Below are positions 32,531 through 41,207 of a stretch of 64,000 bases of DNA, piece by piece. The notes below the pieces were generated by a model. It was not told the origin of the DNA and ran no database searches. It saw nothing but the letters and a program-made list of their open reading frames with translations. This DNA comes from Rhizobiales bacterium 65-79 (GTDB lineage: Bacteria > Pseudomonadota > Alphaproteobacteria > Rhizobiales > Rhizobiaceae): NCBI GenBank assembly GCA_001896885.1, contig MKRJ01000037.1, positions 1 to 64,000 of the forward strand, read 5' to 3'. Every line of letters begins with the position of its first letter. Within the stretch, counting starts at the first letter, position 1. The position numbers and the translations under genes were made by a program.

Positions 32531-33841
32531 ATGAGCACGTTTTCACCCCGCGAGATCGTTTCCGAGCTCGACCGCTACATCATCGGCCAGAAGGACGCCA
32601 AGCGCGCCGTGGCCATCGCGCTCCGCAACCGCTGGCGTCGCCAGCAGCTTGAGGGGCAGATGCGCGAGGAGGTGATGCCGAAGAATATCCTGATGATCGG
32701 CCCGACCGGCGTCGGCAAGACCGAGATCTCGCGTCGGCTGGCCAGGCTGGCCGGTGCGCCCTTCGTCAAGGTCGAGGCCACCAAGTTCACCGAGGTCGGC
32801 TATGTCGGCCGCGACGTAGAGCAGATCGTGCGCGATCTGGTCGAGGTGGCGATCGGCCTGACGCGCGAGAAGATGCGCGAGAACGTCAAGGCGCGCGCCC
32901 ACATGAACGCCGAGGAGCGCGTGCTGGAGGCGCTTGTTGGGAAGACGGCCTCGCCGGCCACGCGCGACAGCTTTCGCAAGAAGCTGCGCGACGGCGAACT
33001 GGACGACAAGGAGATCGAGGTCGAGGTCGCCGACACGGGCACGGGCGGCATGCCAGGCTTCGAGATACCCGGAATGCCGGGCGCCAATGTCGGCGTGCTC
33101 AACATCTCCGACATGATGGCTAAGGCCATGGGCCAGCAGCGCACCAAGACGCGCAAGACGACGGTGAAGGATTCCTACGAACTCCTGATCAACGATGAAT
33201 CCGACAAGCTGCTCGACCAGGACGAGGTGGTCCGCGTTGCGCTCGAATCGGCGGCCAATGACGGCATCGTCTTCATCGACGAGATCGACAAGATCGCCGC
33301 CCGCTCGGATATTTCCGGCGGTCCCTCGCGCGAAGGCGTCCAGCGCGACCTCCTGCCGCTCGTCGAGGGCACGACGGTCGCCACCAAGTACGGGCAGCTT
33401 AAGACCGACCACATCCTGTTCATCGCCTCGGGTGCGTTCCACGTGTCCAAGCCGTCCGACCTGCTGCCGGAGCTGCAGGGTCGCCTGCCGATCCGCGTCG
33501 AGCTGAGGGCGCTGGAGAAGGACGATTTCCGTCGCATCCTCACGGAGACCGAGGCTAGCCTGATCAAGCAGTATGTCGCGCTGATGAAGACCGAGGGGGT
33601 GACGCTCGACTTCACCGACGACGCCATCGACCGGCTCGCGGCGATCGCGGTCGATCTGAACGCCAGCGTCGAGAATATCGGTGCGCGCCGGCTGCAGACC
33701 GTCATGGAACGCGTCCTCGACGAGATCTCCTACGACGCGCCTGACCGGGACGGCACGACGGTGACGGTCGACGCCGCCTATGTGGACAAGCATGTCGGCG
33801 ATCTGGCGAAGAACACAGATTTGTCGCGATTCATCCTGTAG
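32531..33841 (+). CDS. hslU: ATP-dependent protease ATPase subunit HslU
   Basis: This 436-residue AAA+ unfoldase has Walker [12 protein letters not shown], the [19 protein letters not shown] pore segment (GYVG), the family-specific I-domain (about 110-240), Walker [16 protein letters not shown], the sensor segment [13 protein letters not shown] and the C-terminal LSRFIL that docks into HslV. The C-terminal IL tail is intact. It follows the DUF2585 gene by 3 bp. Confidence 0.97.
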   Translation: MSTFSPREIVSELDRYIIGQKDAKRAVAIALRNRWRRQQLEGQMREEVMPKNILMIGPTGVGKTEISRRLARLAGAPFVKVEATKFTEVGYVGRDVEQIVRDLVEVAIGLTREKMRENVKARAHMNAEERVLEALVGKTASPATRDSFRKKLRDGELDDKEIEVEVADTGTGGMPGFEIPGMPGANVGVLNISDMMAKAMGQQRTKTRKTTVKDSYELLINDESDKLLDQDEVVRVALESAANDGIVFIDEIDKIAARSDISGGPSREGVQRDLLPLVEGTTVATKYGQLKTDHILFIASGAFHVSKPSDLLPELQGRLPIRVELRALEKDDFRRILTETEASLIKQYVALMKTEGVTLDFTDDAIDRLAAIAVDLNASVENIGARRLQTVMERVLDEISYDAPDRDGTTVTVDAAYVDKHVGDLAKNTDLSRFIL

Positions 33842-33891
33842 GACGGCGATTGTTCCAACTCGCGGGTAGGGCATCGTCTATGATCCAAAGC

Positions 33892-34030
33892 ACCCCCTCA
33901 CCGCCTCGCTGCGCTCGCCACCTCTCCCCCTGCCCGGGGGAGAGAAGCCGCCGGCCGCAAGGTTTGGCGCCCCTCCTCGCCCCCACGAAGTGGGGGAGAA
34001 GTGGTTCGCGAAGCGAACCGGTGAGGGGGT
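33892..34030. repeat. Rhizobial palindromic (RIME/REP-like) repeat element
   Basis: The 139-bp element has terminal inverted repeats ACCCCCTCACCG (33892-33903) and CGGTGAGGGGGT (34019-34030). Two internal hairpins are built on CTCTCCCCCTGCCCGGGGGA and on CCCCCACGAAGTGGGGG, followed by a TTCGCGAAGCGAA hairpin. Such CCCCCTC/GAGGGGG mosaics are abundant between genes in rhizobia. Here the element runs straight into the 5' end of the DUF1402 gene. Confidence 0.8.
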
Positions 34031-35025
34031 ATGCACCGCCATCGCGCGGCGGTTCCCGTTCGAGGGCGGCAATCCTCTTCCGGCTCCTGCTGGCCGCTGC
34101 GTTTCTGCTCTTCGCCGCGCCGGCCTTCGCCGTCGTCCTGGTGCCGCCGGGCAACCGCCATGCCGAGCAGCCTCCCGTGCCCAACGGATCGCTGCATCGC
34201 ACCGAGGCCATGAAGACCACATACGAGTCGAAATACCGGAAGATCTACAATTTGCTGCGGACGGACGGAGATCTCAGGGCAAAGATCCGTTCGGTCGCGG
34301 CGCAATACGGCATCGATCCGCTTCATATCGTCGGCGCGCTGGTCGGCGAGCACACCTACAATGTCGACGCCTATGATCGCCTGCAGACCTACTACATTAA
34401 GGCGATCTCGTATCTCGATTCTCATTTCACCTTCAACTATCGCGGCGAGAACGTGGACGATTTCGTGCGCCGTCCGCAGTTCGCGCGCTGCAATGCGGAG
34501 AAGGGCAGCTACGATCTGTGGACATGCCGCAACGACGTCTGGGAGGCCGAGTTCCGCGGCAAAGTCGTCGGGGGTGAATCTTTCCCCAACAACCGCTTCA
34601 GCGCGATCTTCTTCCAGCCTTTCTATGCCGGCCAGACTTTTGGCCTCGGCCAGATGAATCCGCTCACCGCGCTGGAGATGAGCGATCTCGTGCATCAGGT
34701 CTCCGGCCTGCCCGAACTGTCGTCGAGCAACCCTCAGCAGGTCTACAAGACCATCATGGACCCCGATCTGACGCTGCCCTATGTCGCAGCGACGCTGAAG
34801 AAGTCGATCGACGCCTACCGCAACATTGCGGGCTTCGACATCTCGCAGAATCCGGGCATCACCGCGACGCTCTACAATGTCGGCGATCCGGAGGCGCGCG
34901 CCGAGGCGCTCAAGCGCGAGAATGCCGAGCGGCAGGCCAAGGGCGAGGAGCCGCGGCTGCCCGAGGAGAATTATTACGGCTGGCTGGTCAACGACAAGCT
35001 GGCGGAACTGAGGACGCTGTTCTGA
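34021..35025 (+). CDS. DUF1402 family exported protein
   Basis: This protein of up to 334 residues matches DUF1402, a rhizobial family of exported proteins. A signal peptide (AILFRLLLAAAFLLFAAPAFA) is followed by VVLVPPGNRHAEQPPVP. The mature domain has a lysozyme-like-looking region with a GLGQMNPLTAL motif and an AAQYGIDPLHIVGALVGEH segment, reminiscent of soluble transglycosylase folds; enzymatic activity is not shown. The start is unclear because a palindromic repeat lies directly over the 5' end: the GTG at 34021 is inside the repeat, and the ATGs at 33850-33880 would place the whole repeat in the protein. No good ribosome binding site was seen. Confidence 0.75.
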   Translation: MRGYAPPSRGGSRSRAAILFRLLLAAAFLLFAAPAFAVVLVPPGNRHAEQPPVPNGSLHRTEAMKTTYESKYRKIYNLLRTDGDLRAKIRSVAAQYGIDPLHIVGALVGEHTYNVDAYDRLQTYYIKAISYLDSHFTFNYRGENVDDFVRRPQFARCNAEKGSYDLWTCRNDVWEAEFRGKVVGGESFPNNRFSAIFFQPFYAGQTFGLGQMNPLTALEMSDLVHQVSGLPELSSSNPQQVYKTIMDPDLTLPYVAATLKKSIDAYRNIAGFDISQNPGITATLYNVGDPEARAEALKRENAERQAKGEEPRLPEENYYGWLVNDKLAELRTLF

Positions 35026-35032
35026 GGGAGGT

Positions 35033-35269
35033 TCAGAACGCCTTGAAGGTGAGCGTGGTGAGCGAGCGGACGATGCCGGGCACGTCGGCGACGTGATCGT
35101 TGATGAACTTGCCGATGTCGACGCCGTCCTCGACATAGATCTTCATCAGGAGATCGTAGTCGCCGCTGGTCGAATAGAGCTCCGAGGCAATCTCGCGCTC
35201 GAACAGAGCGTCGGCGACCTCGTAGGTCCTTCCGGGCGAGCATTGAAGCTGGACGAATACGGCTCTCAT
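35033..35269 (-). CDS. Stand-alone Lrp/AsnC-type ligand-binding domain protein
   Basis: This 78-residue protein consists only of the RAM (Lrp/AsnC effector) domain: MRAVFVQLQCSPGRTYEVAD, TSGDYDLLMKIYVED and ADVPGIVRSLTTLTFKAF. It has no DNA-binding helix-turn-helix. Such short forms bind amino acids or small effectors as dimers or rings and may modify full-length Lrp proteins. ATG 35269 is preceded by TTGGAG at 5-6 bases. It converges on the DUF1402 gene with 7 bp between stops. Confidence 0.85.
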   Translation of the reverse strand: MRAVFVQLQCSPGRTYEVADALFEREIASELYSTSGDYDLLMKIYVEDGVDIGKFINDHVADVPGIVRSLTTLTFKAF

Positions 35270-35453
35270 GAAAACTCCAAGGCCCGACCCACGGGTGCGT
35301 CTAGATCCGATGACTAGCCCTACGCCGCCAGCCATTGCGGGGCAAGTGTGACGCCCTGTTCCCGGGGCGATCGCCTGAACAATGCGAGGGACGCGCTCCG
35401 AGTTGCCAAGGAACTCGCGGCTTCGACACCCTGTCTCGGGCGACGCCCAGCGG

Positions 35454-37007
35454 CTATTCTCCGCGCAGGCGCGCTTCCATCTCGTGGCGCTGGATTTTTC
35501 CCGTCGTCGAGCGCGGGAAGGCCGCGAACTCGATGAAGCGCACTTCCTTCGGCCGCTTGTAGCCGGCGAGCGAGCGGCGGCAGAGCGCCTCGATTTCCGC
35601 CTCGTCGAGCGAGGGATCGGAGCGCGCCACGAAGGCTACCGGCACCTCGCCCCAGCGCGCGTCGGCGCGGCGCACGACGACCGCCTCCGTCACCCTGGCG
35701 TCGGCGAGCAGGACGCCCTCGATCTCGGCGGGATAGATGTTCTCGCCGCCCGACTTGATCATGTATTTCGCCCGGTCGACGAAATCGTAGGAGCCGTCGG
35801 GATTGCGCCGGAAGAGATCGCCGAGGCGGAACCAGCCTCCGGCGAAATCGCGTGCGTTGGTCTCGGGCGCGTTCCAGTAGCCGCTGAAGACGGACGGTCC
35901 ACTTACCGCGCAATCGCCCGCGTCGCCGTCCGGCACGTCCCTGCCTTCCGCATCGACGAGGCGTATGTCGCAGAGCGCGCTCTTCCGCTTCGAAAGCGAG
36001 GCCGGCACCACGCCGGGCTCCAGGAGCGCAGCGGAGGCAGGCGCCAGACCGGTCTCGGTCGAGCCGAAGCTGTTGAGGTAGGGCGCGCCGCAATAGCGGG
36101 TCGCCTCGGCGATGAGAGCGCGCGGCACGAGATCGGCCATGGCGCCGATCACGGTGACGCCGAGCGGGCGCGGCGCGCCGTTCCGCCACAATTCCACGAA
36201 AGGCTCGATCGAGCCTGGCATCATCAGGAGCCAGCCGATGCGGTTTCTGGCCGCGATGTCGACGATAGCCGGCGCGTCGAGCCCGTCGACGACGAACACC
36301 GTCGCGCCGGACATCAGCGTTCCCATCATCTGGTCGTTCGACGCCATGTGGAACATCGGCGCCCAGGCGACGAACCCTTCCTCCTCGGTGATGCGAAGGT
36401 CGAGCCGCAAAAGCGCCATGCGCGCGATCTCGGCGCGGTGGCTGATCAGCGCGCCTTTCGGCAGGCCGGTCGTGCCGCTGGTATAGAGGATGACGAGTCC
36501 GTCTTCCGGATCGACGGCGACGGAGGGCGGCGTTTCGGAGCTGGAAGTCACCAGCGCCTCGTAGTCGCTCTCGATCACGACCGTCGGCGCCTGCCGGGCG
36601 CCCGCCGAGGAAAGCAACGCCGCGAAACGCTCGGAGACGAAGATGAGGCTGGGCTCGACGAGGTCGAGGCAGCCTTTCAGCTCCGGCGCGGTCAGCCGCC
36701 AGTTCTGGCAGGCGACGATGGCGCCGATGAGAGCCGCGGCGAGCTCGATCTCGATATATTCGGTGCGGTTCTGCGACAGCACCGCGATCCGGTCGCCACG
36801 TCTTATGCCTCTGGCATGGAGCGCCGAGGCCAGCCGCCGCACGCGCGCGTCGAGCGCCCCATAGGCGATGCTCCGCTCGCCCTCGGCCACGGCCACCGCA
36901 TGCGGAGCGCGCGAGGCCTGCGAACGGAAGAGGTCGTAGACCGTCAGCCTTCCGGCCGCGGCGATCTCGGGCGTGATCATATGTCCGCGCGCTTCATTGG
37001 CATTCAT
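35454..37007 (-). CDS. Acyl-CoA ligase (AMP-binding)
   Basis: This 517-residue adenylate-forming enzyme has the P-loop LYTSGTTGLPKGA, the NSFGSTETG motif, WFRLGDLFRRN, a DRAKYMIKSGGENIYPAEIE hinge and the C-terminal catalytic lysine in FPRSTTGKIQRHE. It resembles long- or medium-chain fatty acid/o-succinylbenzoate-type ligases. ATG 37007 was chosen because GGAGGAG lies upstream (11 bases); ATG 36980 and 37061 are alternatives. No catabolic partners are adjacent: ilvD is divergent, and downstream lies the Lrp-type domain gene. Confidence 0.88.
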   Translation of the reverse strand: MNANEARGHMITPEIAAAGRLTVYDLFRSQASRAPHAVAVAEGERSIAYGALDARVRRLASALHARGIRRGDRIAVLSQNRTEYIEIELAAALIGAIVACQNWRLTAPELKGCLDLVEPSLIFVSERFAALLSSAGARQAPTVVIESDYEALVTSSSETPPSVAVDPEDGLVILYTSGTTGLPKGALISHRAEIARMALLRLDLRITEEEGFVAWAPMFHMASNDQMMGTLMSGATVFVVDGLDAPAIVDIAARNRIGWLLMMPGSIEPFVELWRNGAPRPLGVTVIGAMADLVPRALIAEATRYCGAPYLNSFGSTETGLAPASAALLEPGVVPASLSKRKSALCDIRLVDAEGRDVPDGDAGDCAVSGPSVFSGYWNAPETNARDFAGGWFRLGDLFRRNPDGSYDFVDRAKYMIKSGGENIYPAEIEGVLLADARVTEAVVVRRADARWGEVPVAFVARSDPSLDEAEIEALCRRSLAGYKRPKEVRFIEFAAFPRSTTGKIQRHEMEARLRGE

Positions 37008-37204
37008 CTTCGCCCGAACTCCTCCATACCATTTGTATGGCAAAGGCACCGCGCCGGGCAATGCCGGCGGCCGCGCCGGGTCCGGTAGGATGTTGACTCA
37101 GGGACGGCAAGGGAGCACCTAGCCACCAGAGAACCCATATAGGCGCAACAGCGCGGCCGGGCCGTTGGCCGACGCGCGCGCCGGACGAACAACAGGAAAG
37201 CAGA

Positions 37205-39040
37205 ATGCCCGCTTACCGTTCCCGCACCACCACCCACGGCCGCAACATGGCCGGCGCCCGCGGCCTGTGGCGCGCCACAGGCATGAAGGATTCGGATTTC
37301 GGCAAGCCGATCATCGCGGTGGTCAACTCCTTCACCCAGTTCGTGCCTGGCCACGTGCATCTGAAGGACCTTGGCCAGCTCGTCGCCCGCGAAATCGAGA
37401 AGGCGGGCGGCGTCGCCAAGGAATTCAATACGATCGCGGTCGACGACGGCATCGCCATGGGCCATGACGGCATGCTCTATTCGCTGCCGTCACGCGAACT
37501 CATCGCCGACTCGGTCGAGTACATGGTCAACGCGCATTGCGCCGACGCCATGGTCTGCATTTCCAATTGCGACAAGATCACTCCCGGCATGCTGATGGCG
37601 GCCATGCGCCTCAACATCCCGGCCGTCTTCGTCTCGGGCGGCCCGATGGAGGCCGGCAAGGTCGTGTGGAAGGACAAGGTGACCGCCGTCGATTTGATCG
37701 ACGCGATGGTGGCGGCTGCCGACGACAAGGTTTCCGACGAGGAAGTGATGGTCATGGAGCGCTCGGCGTGCCCGACCTGCGGCTCATGCTCGGGCATGTT
37801 CACCGCCAATTCCATGAACTGCCTGACGGAGGCGCTCGGCCTGTCGCTGCCCGGCAACGGCTCGACGCTGGCCACCCATGCCGACCGCAAGCGCCTGTTC
37901 GTGGAGGCCGGCCACCTCGTCGTCGACCTCTGCCAGCGTTATTACGAGCAGGACGACGAGAGCGTCCTGCCGCGCAACGTCGCCTCGAAGGCGGCCTTCG
38001 AGAATGCCATGAGCCTCGACATCGCCATGGGCGGTTCGACCAACACGGTGCTGCACATCCTTGCCGCCGCCGTCGAGGGCGGCATCGATTTCACGCTTGC
38101 CGACATCGACCGGCTGTCGCGCAGGGTCCCGTGCCTGTGCAAGGTCGCGCCGTCGAAGTCGGACGTGCACATGGAGGACGTGCATCGCGCCGGCGGCATC
38201 TACGCGATCCTCGGCGAACTCGATCGCGCCGGCCTCATCAACCGCGAGCAGCCGACCGTGCATGCGGCCACCATCGGCCAGGCCATCGCCCATTGGGACA
38301 TCGCCCAGACCAACAGCCCGAAGGTGCGCGACTTCTATCTCGCCGCGCCGGGGGGCGTGCCGACGCAAGTCGCCTTCAGCCAGGACCGGCGTTGGGACGA
38401 TCTCGATCTCGACCGCGAGAAGGGCGTCATCCGTTCGGCCAAGACGCCTTATTCGAAGGATGGCGGCCTTGCCGTGCTCAAGGGCAACATCGCCATCGAC
38501 GGCTGCATCGTGAAGACGGCGGGCGTCGACGAATCGATCCTGAAATTCACCGGCAACGCGGTTGTCTTCGAGAGCCAGGACGCGGCGGTGAAGGGCATCC
38601 TCGGCAACGAAGTTAAGGCGGGCGACGTGGTGGTGATCCGCTACGAGGGGCCGCGCGGCGGGCCGGGCATGCAGGAAATGCTCTATCCGACGAGCTACCT
38701 GAAGTCGAAGGGGCTCGGCAAGGTTTGCGCGCTGATCACCGACGGGCGCTTCTCCGGCGGCACGGCGGGGCTTTCGATCTGCCACATCTCGCCGGAGGCG
38801 GCGGAAGGCGGCACGATCGGCCTGGTGCGTAGCGGCGACCGGATCGAGATCGACATTCCGAACCGGTCGATCCACCTCGCCGTTCCGGAGAACGAGCTTG
38901 CCGAACGGCGCGCCGAGCAGGGCAGGCTCGGCTGGAAACCGGCGGAAATGCGCAAGCGCCAGGTGTCGCAGGCGCTCAGGGCCTACGCCGCCTTCGCCAC
39001 CAGCGCCGACAAGGGCGCCGTGCGCAAGGTGCCGGAATAA
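37205..39040 (+). CDS. ilvD: Dihydroxy-acid dehydratase
   Basis: This 611-residue enzyme of valine, leucine and isoleucine synthesis converts 2,3-dihydroxy acids to 2-keto acids. Iron-sulfur ligands are visible in [10 protein letters not shown] and [20 protein letters not shown], and the C-terminal domain has [14 protein letters not shown] and [14 protein letters not shown] with the active-site serine. The length is that of the 2Fe-2S/4Fe-4S IlvD proteins (about 612). AGGAAAG lies 6 bases before the ATG. A repeat element and terminator follow. Confidence 0.97.
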   Translation: MPAYRSRTTTHGRNMAGARGLWRATGMKDSDFGKPIIAVVNSFTQFVPGHVHLKDLGQLVAREIEKAGGVAKEFNTIAVDDGIAMGHDGMLYSLPSRELIADSVEYMVNAHCADAMVCISNCDKITPGMLMAAMRLNIPAVFVSGGPMEAGKVVWKDKVTAVDLIDAMVAAADDKVSDEEVMVMERSACPTCGSCSGMFTANSMNCLTEALGLSLPGNGSTLATHADRKRLFVEAGHLVVDLCQRYYEQDDESVLPRNVASKAAFENAMSLDIAMGGSTNTVLHILAAAVEGGIDFTLADIDRLSRRVPCLCKVAPSKSDVHMEDVHRAGGIYAILGELDRAGLINREQPTVHAATIGQAIAHWDIAQTNSPKVRDFYLAAPGGVPTQVAFSQDRRWDDLDLDREKGVIRSAKTPYSKDGGLAVLKGNIAIDGCIVKTAGVDESILKFTGNAVVFESQDAAVKGILGNEVKAGDVVVIRYEGPRGGPGMQEMLYPTSYLKSKGLGKVCALITDGRFSGGTAGLSICHISPEAAEGGTIGLVRSGDRIEIDIPNRSIHLAVPENELAERRAEQGRLGWKPAEMRKRQVSQALRAYAAFATSADKGAVRKVPE

Positions 39041-39070
39041 TCCAGGAGTCCGCAGCCGGTCCCCGCGCCA

Positions 39071-39191
39071 TCTTCTCCCCACCCCCCGCCTTGTGGCCGG
39101 ACCCTCCCTGTCGAGGGAGGGAGAAGCGGCACCGCCTCGACTTTCCTCCCCCTGCCAGAGGAGGTGGCCCGACAGGGCCGGAGAGGGGTGG
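39071..39191. repeat. Palindromic GC-rich repeat element downstream of ilvD
   Basis: Two hairpins, CCCTCCCTGTCGAGGGAGGG (near 39102-39121) and CCTCCCCCTGCCAGAGGAGG (near 39145-39164), are enclosed by TCTCCCCACC and GGAGAGGGGTGG. The structure resembles the elements at 33892-34030 and 49853-50013 in design, although the sequences are not identical. It occupies most of the 294-bp gap between ilvD and the L,D-transpeptidase gene. Confidence 0.7.
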
Positions 39192-39256
39192 ATTCATTTC
39201 CACGAACGGTAGCCATGAAGCCGGTAAGGGCGGGGGACATTGTAGGCCCAAAATGA

Positions 39257-39281
39257 AAGGCCGGGCTTTTGGCCCGGCCCT
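39257..39281. terminator. Terminator between ilvD and the L,D-transpeptidase gene
   Basis: AAGGCCGGGC pairs with GCCCGGCCCTT around TTTTG, an 8-10 bp GC-rich stem with A/T flanks, suitable for ending transcription from both convergent genes. Confidence 0.65.
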
Positions 39282-39334
39282 TCATCGGATCGTCCGTGTT
39301 GCCCAGACGGTTCCCACCCCCAATCGGAAATTCG

Positions 39335-39949
39335 CTATTTGACGATCACCTTCGCGCCCACCTCGGCGCGATTGTAGAGGTCGATGATGTCCTGGTTCAT
39401 CAGGCGGATGCAGCCGGACGACACGTTCTTGCCGATCGACCACCATTCCGGCGAGCCATGGATGCGATAGCCCGTGTCGCCCTGCTTGCTGAAGAGATAG
39501 AGCGCGCGCGCTCCGAGCGGGTTCATAAGGCCCGGGTCCATGCCCTCGCGGTATTTCGCCAGCTCCGGCTGCCGGTGGATCATCGCCGATGGCGGGGTCC
39601 AGGTCGGCCATTCGCGCTTCAGCGCGACATGCCTCACACCCTTCCAGCCGAAACCTTCGCGGCCGACGCCGATCCCGTAGCGGATCGCCTGGCCGCCTCC
39701 CTCGACGAAATAAAGATGGTGGTCTTCCGTATCGATGATGATGGTGCCGGGCTTCTCGTCGGTCTGGAAGGAGACCTCTTGGCGGCGGTATTGCTCCGGC
39801 ACCTTGTAGATGGGGATCGCCGGCAACTGGTACCCGGCATCCATCTTCGACCCATAGGCATCGGTGAACAGGGTGCCGACGCTCGTGCAACCCGCCAGCG
39901 CCTCCGCGAGCATCAGTGCCGCCGAGACCAAAACCACCTTCGCTTTCAT
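39335..39949 (-). CDS. L,D-transpeptidase lipoprotein (ErfK/YbiS family)
   Basis: This 204-residue envelope protein has a lipoprotein signal peptide with lipobox LAGC (Cys21) and one YkuD domain. Catalytic residues are His164 in YRIHGSPEWW and Cys180 in SIGKNVSSGCIRLMNQD. Such enzymes form 3-3 peptidoglycan cross-links or attach proteins to the wall, and Hyphomicrobiales are rich in them. The domain is complete. It is a single gene, divergent from the cueR-like gene (176 bp). Confidence 0.92.
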   Translation of the reverse strand: MKAKVVLVSAALMLAEALAGCTSVGTLFTDAYGSKMDAGYQLPAIPIYKVPEQYRRQEVSFQTDEKPGTIIIDTEDHHLYFVEGGGQAIRYGIGVGREGFGWKGVRHVALKREWPTWTPPSAMIHRQPELAKYREGMDPGLMNPLGARALYLFSKQGDTGYRIHGSPEWWSIGKNVSSGCIRLMNQDIIDLYNRAEVGAKVIVK

Positions 39950-40125
39950 CCGCCGCGCCTATGCTCCCAGCCGCAATTTCGCCGTCTTTGTAAGGGGCGT
40001 TGCAAACCTTTGCCAAGCACATAAATCTCCATGGAAGGGCGCAATCTCCGCTTCCGCAGGCGGTTATTGTATTTGCGCCACACTTTTCCGCGCGAACGGG
40101 AAAGACAACCACAAGGGGAAACCCG

Positions 40126-40512
40126 ATGAATGTAGGCGAAGCCGCCGAAATGTCCGGACTGCCGGCCAAGACCATCCGCTATTACGAGGATATCGGCCTC
40201 GTCCACCCGGCGCGGGCGGCGAACGGCTATCGCGACTATTCGGCGAGCGACATCCACCGGCTGGCTTTCCTGCGCCGCGCCCGCGGGCTCGGCTTTTCCA
40301 TCCCCGACTGCCGGCAATTGATGGCGCTTTACGAGGACCGCTCGCGCGCCAGCCACGACGTGCGCGAGATCGCCGCCGCCCATGTCGAGGCGATCGGCGA
40401 GAAGCTGCGCGAGCTCGAACAGATGCGCTCCACGCTGAAGAAGCTTATCCATGCCTGCCATGGCGACGACCGGCCGGACTGCCCGATCCTGGAGGATATT
40501 GCCGGCGGGTGA
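40126..40512 (+). CDS. cueR: MerR family copper-responsive regulator (CueR/HmrR type)
   Basis: This 128-residue MerR protein has the N-terminal winged HTH (MNVGEAAEMSGLPAKTIRYY), a dimerisation helix and the metal loop CHGDDRPDC with Cys111 and Cys119. The C-x7-C spacing with a Pro after the second Cys is diagnostic of CueR-type Cu(I)/Ag(I)/Au(I) sensors. I start at ATG 40126, as the longer frame (40000) adds a non-family stretch. No copper ATPase, chaperone or oxidase gene is next to it in this window, so its target is elsewhere or the pair has been split. Confidence 0.88.
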   Translation: MNVGEAAEMSGLPAKTIRYYEDIGLVHPARAANGYRDYSASDIHRLAFLRRARGLGFSIPDCRQLMALYEDRSRASHDVREIAAAHVEAIGEKLRELEQMRSTLKKLIHACHGDDRPDCPILEDIAGG

Positions 40513-40575
40513 GGGGATGGAAGCTGCCGGGCCACTGCCCAGGTGACGGCATCCGCTCTTCGTTTCGACCTTGGG

Positions 40576-40590
40576 GTTCAAAACGTGAAC
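40576..40590. promoter_or_regulatory. GTTCA-N5-TGAAC inverted repeat before mmcB
   Basis: GTTCA (40576-40580) and TGAAC (40586-40590) form a 15-bp palindrome 21 bp before the mmcB start. mmcB of Caulobacter is SOS-controlled, but the alphaproteobacterial LexA box is the direct repeat GTTC-N7-GTTC. This inverted form (GTTC-N7-GAAC) is not canonical. Confidence 0.3.
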
Positions 40591-40611
40591 ATTCGGTGGC
40601 ATAGTGCCGCC

Positions 40612-41112
40612 ATGCCCATCGTTTCGCCGATTCCGCTCAATCCTCTCCTCGACGGCCGCCAGTCCGAGCGCGCCATGGTCATCCGCCGCGGCGTGCAGCG
40701 CCTGCTCGCCCAGATGGGCGCGCATGTGCTGCCGGAACTGTCACTGGCGTCCGGCCGCCGCGCCGACCTCGTCGCCATGACCCGCAAGGGCGACATCTGG
40801 ATCATCGAGATCAAGTCCTCGATCGAGGATTTTCGCGTGGATCGCAAATGGCCGGAATATCGGCTGCATTCGGATCGCTTCTTCTTCGCCACCTGTCCCG
40901 ACGTGCCGGCCGGGATCTTTCCGGAAGAATGCGGCTTCATCGTTTCCGACGGCTATGGCGCCGAGATCCTGCGCGACGCGCCAGAACACCGCTTGGCGGG
41001 CGCAACGCGCAAGGCCTTGATGCTGCGCATCGCGCGTGCCGGCGCGGCGCGGCTGACGGCGGCCGAAATGGCCGGCGTCGCCATTCCCGTGCTCGACGGC
41101 GAAAGCGAATAG
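40612..41112 (+). CDS. mmcB: MmcB family DNA repair protein
   Basis: This 166-residue protein matches MmcB, needed for mitomycin C resistance in Caulobacter. The PD-(D/E)xK nuclease-like core is visible: RRADLVAMTRKGDIWIIEIK followed by SSIEDFRVDRKWPEY, with the acidic residue, E-x-K and downstream residues in the proper order. The C-terminal part (RDAPEHRLAGATRKALMLR) is also typical. ATG 40612 gives the family length; an ATG at 40543 is in frame. The inverted repeat at 40576-40590 sits just upstream. Confidence 0.85.
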   Translation: MPIVSPIPLNPLLDGRQSERAMVIRRGVQRLLAQMGAHVLPELSLASGRRADLVAMTRKGDIWIIEIKSSIEDFRVDRKWPEYRLHSDRFFFATCPDVPAGIFPEECGFIVSDGYGAEILRDAPEHRLAGATRKALMLRIARAGAARLTAAEMAGVAIPVLDGESE

Positions 41113-41207
41113 GCCGCGGGTCGCGGCGGGCGGAACCGGTCGCCCGGATGCGGCGTTGAAGGCGATGCGCGGCCTTGGGTGGCCCGTTCCAAGGGGGAGT
41201 TCCAGCC

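Noticed and set aside
33892-34030. Hairpins behind hslU as a simple terminator
   Set aside because: The hairpins belong to a 139-bp repeat element with terminal inverted repeats and lack T-runs, so a repeat call is better supported.
40561-40611. LexA (SOS) box before mmcB
   Set aside because: The alphaproteobacterial box GTTC-N7-GTTC is not present; only an inverted GTTC-N7-GAAC occurs, so it was listed merely as a low-confidence palindrome.
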